Assembly: GCA_014191855.1 (NCBI GenBank)
Contig: BJHF01000062.1
Span: forward strand, 1 to 38,505
DNA from: Deltaproteobacteria bacterium
Lineage (GTDB): Bacteria; Myxococcota_A; UBA796; SXON01
Reading direction: 5' to 3'
DNA length: 38,505 bases
Of the stretch, positions 31,097-38,505 are shown one piece after another. The position numbers were made by a program, and so were the translations under genes. A model generated the notes under the pieces. It saw only the letters and a program-made list of their open reading frames with translations, was not told where the DNA came from and did not search any database. Position 1 is the first letter of the stretch, and each line of letters begins with the position of its first letter.

Positions 31097-33784
31097 ATGT
31101 ACCGATCAATCGTCTTGTTCACGTTCCTGCTGGGCTGCCCGGAAACCGAAGCCCCGAAGACGGTGGACACCGCAGGATCGAACGGCCAGCAGGCGGTCGA
31201 TGAGGACGGCGACGGCTTCCTCGTCTCCGAAGGCGATTGCGACGACAACAACGACGGCGCGAACCCCGAAGCGATCGAGATCTGCGACGGCATCGACAAC
31301 GACTGTGATGGGGCGGTTGACGAGGATGTATCGACCATCTACTACGTCGATGCGGACAACGATGGCTTCGGCGATGAGGCCACGGCGGTGGGCTACTGCG
31401 AGCCCCCGATCGGCTTTACGACGGTAAGCGGCGATTGCGACGACGCGGACCCGGCGTTCAACCCCAGCGCGAACGAGCCGTGCACGGAGGCCGTGGACTA
31501 CAATTGTGATGGCGTCGTCGCCTATGCCGACGACGACGGGGACACCTGGGCGGCCTGCGAGGACTGCGACGACCTCGACCCCGCGGTGAACCCCGACGCA
31601 ACCGAGCTTTGTAACGGGATTGACGACGATTGCGACGGCGTGGCCGATCCGACGAGCGCGTTCGACGTCTTGCCGTTCTACGCGGACGCCGACGCGGACG
31701 GCTATGGCGACCCGGCCGCGCGCACCGACGCCTGCGCGGCGCCCCCCGGTTTTGTGGACGACACCACCGATTGCGACGACACCCGGGGGGACGTGAACCC
31801 CGGCGCCACCGAATTGTGCGACGCCACCAACACCGACGAGGACTGCAACGGCACGGCCGACGACGAAGACGCTGGTGTGGACTCCAGCACCTTCACCGCC
31901 TGGTATGTGGACAGCGATGCGGATGGGTACGGGCCAGACGCCTCGGCAATCCTCCAGTGTGATGCGCCCGGCGGCTACATCGCCGTGGGCGGCGATTGTA
32001 ACGACGGATCCGACAACTTCTACCCCGGCGCTCCGGAAGCGGACTGCGCCGATCCGAACGACTACAATTGCGACGGGAGCGTGGCGTACGTGGACGCGGA
32101 CGGGGACCTCTGGGCCGCCTGCGTGGAGTGCGACGACGGCAACGCCAGCGTGAACCCGGGCGCCGCCGAAGTATGCAATGGGATCGACGACGATTGCGAT
32201 GGCGTGGTGGACCCCGAAACCGCCACCGACTCGCTCACCTGGTACGCGGACACCGATGGTGACACCTACGGCGACGCCGCGGTGACCGCCGCCGGCTGCT
32301 CGGCTCCCGTTGGCTATGTGTCCGACAACACCGATTGCGACGATGCCTCCTCGACGGTGAACCCCGCCGGGATCGAGCTGTGCAACGGCACGGACGACGA
32401 CTGCGATGGCGTGGTGGATCCTTCCACTTCCCTCGACGCGCTCACCTGGTATGCCGACGGCGATGGCGACACGTTTGGGGACGCCGCGAGCCCCACCGCG
32501 AGCTGCGACGTTCCCGCCGGCTTTGTGGCGGACGCCACCGACTGCGACGACACCGCCGCGGCGGTGTACCCGGGCGCCACCGAATACTGCAACGGCATTG
32601 ACGACGATTGCGACGGTGTCGTCGACCCAACCTCGGCGTTCGACGCGCTCACCTGGTACGCCGATACCGACGGCGACCTCTACGGCAACGCCGCGAGCAC
32701 CACCCTCGATTGCTCCCAGCCCGTCGGCTACGTCGCGGACGATACCGACTGCGACGACACCCGGGCGGACGTGAACCCTGGCGCATCGGAGGTCTGCGAC
32801 TCGGCGTACACCGACGAGAATTGCAACGGCCTCGCCGACGACGACGACCCCACGACCGACCCGACCTCGGAGAGCACCTGGTACGTGGACGACGACGGCG
32901 ACGGTTACGGCGACCCCGCCACGTCGTTCACCGGCTGCATCGCTCCCGTCGATTACATCGTCGACAACACCGATTGCGACGACACGCGCAGCGGCGTGCA
33001 CCCGGGCGCGGACGAATATTGCGATGCCCTCGACGACGACGAAGACTGCGATGGCCTCGCGGATGACGACGACCCGAGCGTGGACTCCGGCACCTACGAT
33101 ACGTGGTATGTCGATGCCGACGGCGACGGCTACGGCGGCACGACCACGCTCGATGCTTGCGATCTGCCGGCCGGCTACATCGCCGCCGACGGCGACTGCG
33201 ACGACGCCTCGGCGGCGGTCAATCCGGCGGCCACGGAGGTGTGCGATGGCATCGACAACGATTGCGAAGGCACGGTGGATGAGTCGGGCGGCGCATCGAT
33301 GTGCAGTACGGACTACGTGCTGTTTGTGACCAACTCGTTCCTGGGCGGCGGCTCCTCAAGCTGGCTCACCAACCGCGCTGCGGGGGACGCCTACTGCGCC
33401 GCCTACGCCGCTTCGAGCGGGATCACCGGCAGCGACTTCCGCATCGTGTACTCCACCTCTACCGAAGACGCAAAGGACTTCCTCGATTACGACGCCGCTT
33501 CCGGCGACCGGGTGTTCGACCGCTACGGCACCCAGGTGGATGCCGGCGACCTCTGGGGCTCAACGCGTGTGACACTTCCCGATATGCGGTCGTGGACGAT
33601 CACCGGGACCAACAGCAACGGCGAGTACACGAGCTGCTCGGGGAGTTATCCGGCGGGTTCGTGGCCCATCTGCCAATACTGCTCGCAGAAGTTTGCGTGT
33701 GGTAGCTCCTCCGACGATCCGTTCGCGCCGAGCGCGTGCTGCTGGACGGGCACTCGGGCGGTGGTTTGTATGGGCGTTCAGTAG
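31097..33784 (+). CDS. MopE-repeat lipoprotein with C-terminal lectin-like domain
   Basis: ATG 31097 gives MYRSIVLFTFLLGC, a lipoprotein signal, and an 895-residue product. Residues about 35-735 hold about 11 MopE-type repeats of the form CDDxxxxxNPxAxExCNGxDDDCDGxxD, alternating with WYADxDGDxYGD units. The DNA is itself repetitive, as expected, so a long false reading frame appears on the opposite strand. Residues 740-895 form a different domain: DYVLFVTNSFLGGG, SDFRIVYSTSTEDA, then many Cys, resembling the C-type-lectin-like/DUF1554 fold. Dense Asp and Cys imply calcium or copper binding and extracellular stability. Likely a surface adhesin or metal-binding protein. Confidence 0.85.
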   Translation: MYRSIVLFTFLLGCPETEAPKTVDTAGSNGQQAVDEDGDGFLVSEGDCDDNNDGANPEAIEICDGIDNDCDGAVDEDVSTIYYVDADNDGFGDEATAVGYCEPPIGFTTVSGDCDDADPAFNPSANEPCTEAVDYNCDGVVAYADDDGDTWAACEDCDDLDPAVNPDATELCNGIDDDCDGVADPTSAFDVLPFYADADADGYGDPAARTDACAAPPGFVDDTTDCDDTRGDVNPGATELCDATNTDEDCNGTADDEDAGVDSSTFTAWYVDSDADGYGPDASAILQCDAPGGYIAVGGDCNDGSDNFYPGAPEADCADPNDYNCDGSVAYVDADGDLWAACVECDDGNASVNPGAAEVCNGIDDDCDGVVDPETATDSLTWYADTDGDTYGDAAVTAAGCSAPVGYVSDNTDCDDASSTVNPAGIELCNGTDDDCDGVVDPSTSLDALTWYADGDGDTFGDAASPTASCDVPAGFVADATDCDDTAAAVYPGATEYCNGIDDDCDGVVDPTSAFDALTWYADTDGDLYGNAASTTLDCSQPVGYVADDTDCDDTRADVNPGASEVCDSAYTDENCNGLADDDDPTTDPTSESTWYVDDDGDGYGDPATSFTGCIAPVDYIVDNTDCDDTRSGVHPGADEYCDALDDDEDCDGLADDDDPSVDSGTYDTWYVDADGDGYGGTTTLDACDLPAGYIAADGDCDDASAAVNPAATEVCDGIDNDCEGTVDESGGASMCSTDYVLFVTNSFLGGGSSSWLTNRAAGDAYCAAYAASSGITGSDFRIVYSTSTEDAKDFLDYDAASGDRVFDRYGTQVDAGDLWGSTRVTLPDMRSWTITGTNSNGEYTSCSGSYPAGSWPICQYCSQKFACGSSSDDPFAPSACCWTGTRAVVCMGVQ

Positions 33785-33843
33785 GGTCCGGCCCCCCTTC
33801 GCCCGCGGGTGAGGCGCGTCACGGATGCCCTCGACGCCGAACC

Positions 33844-33867
33844 CCAATGCGCCCGCGGGTGCATTGG
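33844..33867 (+). terminator. 24-bp near-perfect palindrome
   Basis: CCAATGC (33844-33850) pairs with GCATTGG (33861-33867), and the inner CCCG/CGGG (33852-33859) completes a hairpin with one G-U. It lies 60 bases after the MopE-repeat stop and 48 before the next start. No U-tract follows, so it may be a terminator of the intrinsic-weak kind or a protein-binding palindrome. Confidence 0.4.
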
Positions 33868-33914
33868 TCGATCCCTCGCGCGTGATTATCTAAGTAGTAA
33901 GCAGGAAGGTCACG

Positions 33915-34481
33915 ATGGCACCGAAAGCTGCTTGGATGATCGGCTTTTTGGCGATGAGCTTGTCTGCGCTGGGTGAGGCGGCGGCGGAAGAGGGGCTGCG
34001 GCGCGTGCCCGAAACCCGAGTCGAGGCCTTCCTGCTGGATAAAGATTCAGTATCCGTGAAGTCCTTCCGCGAGTTGGGGTTGGTGCGCGGGCGCAACGGG
34101 GGGAGCCTCACCGTAGGCGTAGTCCGGGTGTTCAACGTCGACAATGGACGGGTGGCTCGCGGCGTTTCGATCCGGGTGGAGAACGCCGAGCACGAGGTGG
34201 AGACCGCCTACGTCGACGAGAAGGAGCTCCCGGATCTGCTGGATGGCCTTGAGTACCTTACGGAATTCGGCTTGGAGTACCGGCCTACCGATCAGGTGGA
34301 GACCAAGGTCGAGACCCTCGGCTCGTTCCTGTTCCTGCGTTCCTCCGCGCCGGGAGAGGTCGAGTTCCTCGCGATGGCGGGCCGGGTGCCCTCTGCGGCG
34401 ATCCTGCTCAACCAATTTGGGGCCTTGGATCTGCAAGACCTGTTGGTGGACGCACAGGAGACGATGGAGAGGATGCGGTAG
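33915..34481 (+). CDS. Secreted protein of unknown function
   Basis: The 188-residue product begins MAPKAAWMIGFLAMSLSALGEAAAEEG, a Sec signal peptide with likely cleavage after the Ala run. AGGAAGG lies about five bases before the ATG. The rest is a mixed alpha/beta domain (SLTVGVVRVFNVDNGRVARGVSIRVENAEH, LPDLLDGLEYLTEF) with no Cys and no known motif. It ends 38 bases before the convergent STAND gene. Probably periplasmic. Confidence 0.7.
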   Translation: MAPKAAWMIGFLAMSLSALGEAAAEEGLRRVPETRVEAFLLDKDSVSVKSFRELGLVRGRNGGSLTVGVVRVFNVDNGRVARGVSIRVENAEHEVETAYVDEKELPDLLDGLEYLTEFGLEYRPTDQVETKVETLGSFLFLRSSAPGEVEFLAMAGRVPSAAILLNQFGALDLQDLLVDAQETMERMR

Positions 34482-34519
34482 GAGCCAGGACCCGTGAGCG
34501 GCGGCGCGGCTACAGCGCC

Positions 34520-37500
34520 TCACTCGCACCCCGCCCCGTGCGGCACCTCAAGCAGCGTGGCCTCCTCCACGCGCAGCGCCACCCGGCACGCCACCCAATC
34601 CTGAATGCCGCCGGGATGGGTCCACGCGCCCGAGAGGTCGAAGCGGAGCTCGCGGCCGTTGTCGTGGGCCACGAGCTCGGAGGAGTCCTTGCCGATCCAG
34701 GGCTGATCTCCTCTCGCGCCAAATTGCGCCAATTCGCGGCCTGTGTTCGCGTCCCACACGCGCAGGGGGCTGTTGGTGGCGCTGGTGACGACGAGCCCAC
34801 CGGGGGCGAACAGCGCCGCGTACACCGGGAGGGCGTCCCCCGCGAAGGAGGCGAGGCGGGCTCCCGTCGCCGCGTCCTGCAGAATGGCGGAGCCGTCGTT
34901 GCCCGCGGTGAGTATGCGGCGGTCGTCCGCTGAAAAGGTGACGGAGAGCACGCGGAGCGCGTGCGGCGTCCAGCCAGGCAGGCCCGCGCCGGTGCCCACG
35001 TCCCAGCGTCGGATGCTGCCGCGTTGTCCGCCTCCTACAAGCGTATTTCCGGTATGATCGAATGATAGCGCCGACACGCGCTCGCCCGAGGCGTCGAGCA
35101 CCGCGAGGGTTGCGCCGTCCAGCCCGCGCACGCGGATCGTACCGTCGGTGCTCGCCGTGGCCAGGCGGCCGGCCGATGCGGCCACGGCGGTGATCGCGTC
35201 CGTGTGACCGTCCAACACCGTGACGGTGCCGCGCTCCACCTGCCAGGCCGCGGCCACAGTGTCGGACCAACCGGGTAAAACGAGCACCGCGCCGTCTGGA
35301 GTCCACGCCGGAGCTACCCCCGCGGCGGCCCTCGACGTGGCGCGCACTTCGCCCACGAGCGTGGCATCTTCGACGGTGTAAACCCGGAACAGGTCGACGT
35401 GGTTGTCGTCGACGCACAGCCGGAGCCGGCCGTCGGGGCTCAGGAAGGCGGCGGAGCACCCCGCCGGCAGGGCGCGGGCTCGCAGCGCCACCCGAGCGGG
35501 ATCGAGCACACGGATCACCCCGGAGCGCTCCCCGACGGCGATCGAGGTATCGCCCGGGGAGGGGCGCGGGCGGGTGTGCCCCGGCGGAGGGAGCCCGAGC
35601 TGGGCTCGAAGCTCGCCCGCCTTCGACCAGAGGGAAAGGACATCGCCGCTCCAGAGCCGGAGGGCCGCCGCGTCGGCGATCGTGTCCCCGTCCAGCACCT
35701 CGCCTACGCTCCCGTCCAGGCGACCGAGCGCGGCCCCGGTGCGGCTGTCCCACAGCTCCGCGCCGTCTTCGGCCACGCCGGTAGACCACACCCGATCATT
35801 GCCGGCGAAGCCGATTCGGAGGTCGTGCCCGAATTCTCGGCGGGAAAGGAGCTTCCCGCTGGGAACCGCCCACGTCCGGAGCCGGCCGTCGATGCCCGCC
35901 GCCGCGAGCACGGAGCCATCTGGCGAGAGCCGGAAGTCGCCGATCCGGGCGCCGTCCCCGAGTGGCACCTCAACGCGCACGCCGTCGTCTGGGCGCCACA
36001 GCAGGAGCCGGTCGTCGCCTACGATGAACGCAGCGGTGGCGCCGTCCCGGCTCAGTCGCGCCCGCGTGACCGGGGCATCGAGCACGGCCACGTCGGCGCC
36101 ATCCGCCAATTGGGTGAGCCGCGCGCCCTGGTGGGCCCGGTAGCGTAATACCCGCCCCCCGCCGACCGCGATCCCGTCGGTTTCCCCCTCGATCTCCGCG
36201 GGGGCGGGCAACCCCGACGCCGTGCTGTACGCGCGAACCCGGCGATCCGCCCTCAGCGTCACGATCCACCCGCCGTCCGGTGAAAAGGCCAGCTTGTCGA
36301 TGGGGTTCGCGTCGGCGGGGATCGTGAGGGCTCGCCGACCGGAGGGAACTTCCCACACGCGGACTTCCCCCGAAGGCCCCACCGTGGCCAGCCGCTTGCC
36401 GTCCGGCGCCCACTCCACATCGCCCAGGGGGCCGTCGTCCGCCTGCCAGGCGGCGATCTGCGCGTCCATCCGGCGGGCCGCCTCGGCGAGCAGGAAGGAG
36501 GGTGCGGCGCCGGCTGCGCCGCGCGCTTCCGCCTCGGCCAGCCACACGAGCGCCTCGCCGGGGCGGCCCTCCACGAGGAGCTGCCGGCCGCGCTCCAGTT
36601 GGGTGGCGGTGAGCGAGGCCTCCACCCTCGCCCGGTCGGCCTCCGCAATCACGCGCGCCGCCTCTGCGCTTTGCGCGAAGCGGGTGGTGACCAGGAGCGC
36701 AAGCGACAACGCCAGCACCGCGGAGCCCACGAGAATGCGCCGGTTGCGCTGAGCGCGGCGCTCCCGCTCGAGGCTGGCGTCGGCGAAGCTCGCCTCCAGC
36801 GGCGTGAGCCTCGTCGTGTGTTGCTGGCGCCACTGGCGGTATTCCGCGAGCAGGTCGTCTCGCCAGAGCACACCGGGGCTGCGGGATCGTTCCTCCCACC
36901 GACCGGCCGCCTCGCTCAGTTGGTCGCGAAGGCGCGCCCCCTCCGCGTCGGCCCGGCGCCATGCGGCCAGGCGGGGCCAGGCGAGCACCAAAGACTCATG
37001 AGCGATTTCAATGCGATCCTCGCCGTCTTCTCCCGCACCCGCCACGAGGATGCGCGCCGCCACGAGGCGGTCGACGCACGCCGTTGAGGCGAGCACCGCG
37101 GCCAGATCGCGCCGGCGCACTCGGGCGCGGGTTCCATCGGCCGTGAGGAGTCGCCGGAACGCCTCCCGCACATCGTCGCGCTCCGCCGCCGTCATCCGGT
37201 CGAGGGTGGCCTCCGCGTGATGGGCGAGCGCGCCGGTCACGCCGCCGACCGCGGTGGCTGCGCGGGAGGGGAGCTGACGCAAAACCGGGTCGCGAAGCTC
37301 CCACATCCGCGCGGCCGCGAAGGAGAGCAGCGGCAGTGGGATGGGGCTCTCGGCAACCTCGTCGACCAGGCGCCCGGGCAGCGCCGGATCCTCGAAGCGC
37401 CAGCCGATCCGCGCGAGCGGCGAAACGAGCACCCGGATCAGCGAGTCCCGGTCGAGCGGGGCCAGGAGGAGCAGGGCCGGCGGCAGCCGCTCCCGCAAGC

Positions 37501-38505
37501 CGGGGAGGGCATGGGCGCGGGTGAGGAAGTCGTCGCGCAGCGTCAGGACCACCCGCGTTCCGCGGTCGGCGAGGTCAACAAGCCCGCGGGCAACCGCCTC
37601 AACCTCGGGGGCCGGCGCGCCGAGCGTGAAGCACTCCTCGAACTGATCGACGACGAGGATCCCGCCGGGTGGGAGGAGGGCGCGACCGATGGTGGCGAGC
37701 GGCCGCGCGCCCGGGCGCACCACGACGGCCGTTCCGGTCAGCAGCGGGAGCACTCCTGCCAGCACGAAGGAGGATTTTCCCACGCCGGATGGGCCCACCA
37801 CGATGAGGAGCGGCTGGGCGCGCACGTGGTTCACGGCGCGGCAGGCATCCTCTTCGCGCCCGAAGAACTGCTCGGCTTCTTCGCGGCGGTAGGCCGAGAG
37901 GCCCGGCCAGGGGCATTCCGCATCGGCGAGCGCCTCGGCGGGGGCCTGGGCGACCGGCCGGTGGAGGATGGCGCCGCCGGGGAGGCAAACGTACTCGCGC
38001 GCGCCACGGCGGGTACCCGCCCAGAGGTGCAGCGCTTCGTACGGCGATCCAGGGGCCGTTCCGGCGATCACGAAGCCCTCCAGCGAGAGCGCGATGCCGC
38101 CGTCGCCATCGAGGAGGGCTGGCGTTCCCGCGGCGAGCGAAGTGCCGGCGAGGCGAAGCTTGCTGTGCCCCGCGCGCCCCGCGCCAACCCAGGGCTCGGC
38201 GTAGGCGCCCCGGACGATCACCAGCCGCCAATCGGCGCAGAAGGCGAGCGCATCCAGGAGTCGCTCCACACGCGCGGCGAGCGCACCCAGGGGACTCGGC
38301 CCCCCGTCGCCCCGCGCTTCCACCGTGAGCTCCTCGATCATCTGCGCCCACGCTTCGGAGCCGGCGAGATCCACGAGCGCGGGGAGGGGACAGATGCCGC
38401 TCCGCCCGCGCCAGGGGCGCACGATGGCGCGCGTGAGCCGTGCCCACGCGAGGTCGTCGAGCACCTGCTCGTCCAGCCTTCGGCGTAGCGCCTCGCACTC
38501 GGGCT
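34520..38505 (-). CDS. STAND ATPase with transmembrane helix and WD40 propeller (5' end outside window)
   Basis: The frame is open to the window edge, so the start is not seen; numbering here counts from the GTG at 38464. An N-terminal ~180-residue region of unknown type is followed by an nSTAND1-like nucleotide-binding module: CPWPGLSAYRREEAEQFFGREED, Walker A GPSGVGKSS (K230) and Walker B ILVVDQFEE (269-277). RIEIAHESLVLAWPRL and WEERSRSPGVLWRDDLLAEY are typical of the following helical region. One membrane helix lies at about 577-594, then a coiled-coil. From about residue 660 to the end are roughly 14 WD40 blades (WAPDGKRLATVGPSGEVRVW). STAND-WD40 proteins are signal-sensing switches; some act in bacterial defence. 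The effector is probably the N-terminal part, which is not recognised. Confidence 0.85.
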   Translation of the reverse strand, partial: PECEALRRRLDEQVLDDLAWARLTRAIVRPWRGRSGICPLPALVDLAGSEAWAQMIEELTVEARGDGGPSPLGALAARVERLLDALAFCADWRLVIVRGAYAEPWVGAGRAGHSKLRLAGTSLAAGTPALLDGDGGIALSLEGFVIAGTAPGSPYEALHLWAGTRRGAREYVCLPGGAILHRPVAQAPAEALADAECPWPGLSAYRREEAEQFFGREEDACRAVNHVRAQPLLIVVGPSGVGKSSFVLAGVLPLLTGTAVVVRPGARPLATIGRALLPPGGILVVDQFEECFTLGAPAPEVEAVARGLVDLADRGTRVVLTLRDDFLTRAHALPGLRERLPPALLLLAPLDRDSLIRVLVSPLARIGWRFEDPALPGRLVDEVAESPIPLPLLSFAAARMWELRDPVLRQLPSRAATAVGGVTGALAHHAEATLDRMTAAERDDVREAFRRLLTADGTRARVRRRDLAAVLASTACVDRLVAARILVAGAGEDGEDRIEIAHESLVLAWPRLAAWRRADAEGARLRDQLSEAAGRWEERSRSPGVLWRDDLLAEYRQWRQQHTTRLTPLEASFADASLERERRAQRNRRILVGSAVLALSLALLVTTRFAQSAEAARVIAEADRARVEASLTATQLERGRQLLVEGRPGEALVWLAEAEARGAAGAAPSFLLAEAARRMDAQIAAWQADDGPLGDVEWAPDGKRLATVGPSGEVRVWEVPSGRRALTIPADANPIDKLAFSPDGGWIVTLRADRRVRAYSTASGLPAPAEIEGETDGIAVGGGRVLRYRAHQGARLTQLADGADVAVLDAPVTRARLSRDGATAAFIVGDDRLLLWRPDDGVRVEVPLGDGARIGDFRLSPDGSVLAAAGIDGRLRTWAVPSGKLLSRREFGHDLRIGFAGNDRVWSTGVAEDGAELWDSRTGAALGRLDGSVGEVLDGDTIADAAALRLWSGDVLSLWSKAGELRAQLGLPPPGHTRPRPSPGDTSIAVGERSGVIRVLDPARVALRARALPAGCSAAFLSPDGRLRLCVDDNHVDLFRVYTVEDATLVGEVRATSRAAAGVAPAWTPDGAVLVLPGWSDTVAAAWQVERGTVTVLDGHTDAITAVAASAGRLATASTDGTIRVRGLDGATLAVLDASGERVSALSFDHTGNTLVGGGQRGSIRRWDVGTGAGLPGWTPHALRVLSVTFSADDRRILTAGNDGSAILQDAATGARLASFAGDALPVYAALFAPGGLVVTSATNSPLRVWDANTGRELAQFGARGDQPWIGKDSSELVAHDNGRELRFDLSGAWTHPGGIQDWVACRVALRVEEATLLEVPHGAGCE

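Noticed and set aside
31106..33001. 631-residue minus-strand reading frame with regular Val/Arg repeats
   Set aside because: It is the mirror of the MopE repeat array; its periodicity comes from the plus-strand repeats.
31200..33290. CRISPR-like or tandem-repeat array
   Set aside because: The repetition is imperfect and in frame with the MopE protein; no constant repeat with variable spacers.
37217..38488. 423-residue plus-strand frame opposite the STAND gene
   Set aside because: It is a shadow with no domain; the minus strand has Walker motifs and WD40 repeats.

Overview
The window is about 38.5 kb of high-GC DNA with dense, strongly GC3-biased coding. The gene content points to a myxobacterium or close relative (Myxococcota). 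The signs are many small lipoproteins with acidic or DTGDTG linkers, two proteins built from MopE-type metal-binding repeats, a eukaryotic-like Ser/Thr kinase fusion, a STAND ATPase with a WD40 propeller, a Flp pilin and a retron of the myxobacterial (Mx65/Mx162) kind. This taxonomic call is inference from gene content.

Layout. 0-5.1 kb: the tail of a Ser/Gly-rich protein, an XRE-HTH protein fused to an SspB-like ClpX adaptor, and two lipoprotein glycosidases (a clan-A hydrolase and a GH31 enzyme). 5.1-6.3 kb (minus strand): a 44-residue Flp pilin and proline iminopeptidase. 6.3-7.8 kb: a retron, with a predicted msr-msd RNA at 6332-6485 directly upstream of its reverse transcriptase. 8.1-12.4 kb: a DUF222/HNH endonuclease and a 1033-residue kinase flanked on both sides by HEPN-like R-N-x3-H motifs. 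12.4-16.1 kb (minus): a housekeeping run hrpB, HExxH protein, aat. 16.1-17.7 kb: an ATPase fused to a PD-(D/E)XK nuclease-like domain.

17.8-25.6 kb is an accessory zone of lipoproteins, a VapBC-type toxin-antitoxin pair bracketed by two ~115-bp direct repeats, a frameshifted lipoprotein, a multi-hairpin intergenic segment (20382-20545), an IS91-type transposase relic, a putative PD-(D/E)XK nuclease of lower GC, and broken pieces of an acyl-CoA mutase and an AAA+ ATPase. 25.7-34.5 kb is mostly surface or secreted proteins, including the MopE-repeat proteins, with an IS3-type relic and an FG-GAP fragment between them. 34.5 kb to the end (minus) is one large STAND-WD40 protein that runs off the window.

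How it fits together: no single pathway spans the window. Housekeeping genes (pip, aat, hrpB) are interspersed with likely defence or conflict genes (retron, HNH, HEPN-kinase, ATPase-nuclease, VapBC, nuclease, STAND) and cell-surface lipoproteins. The best candidates for little-described systems are the retron, the HEPN-kinase-HEPN protein, the HTH-SspB fusion and the structured RNA candidate near 20.4 kb. All family calls are from reading motifs; no search was run.
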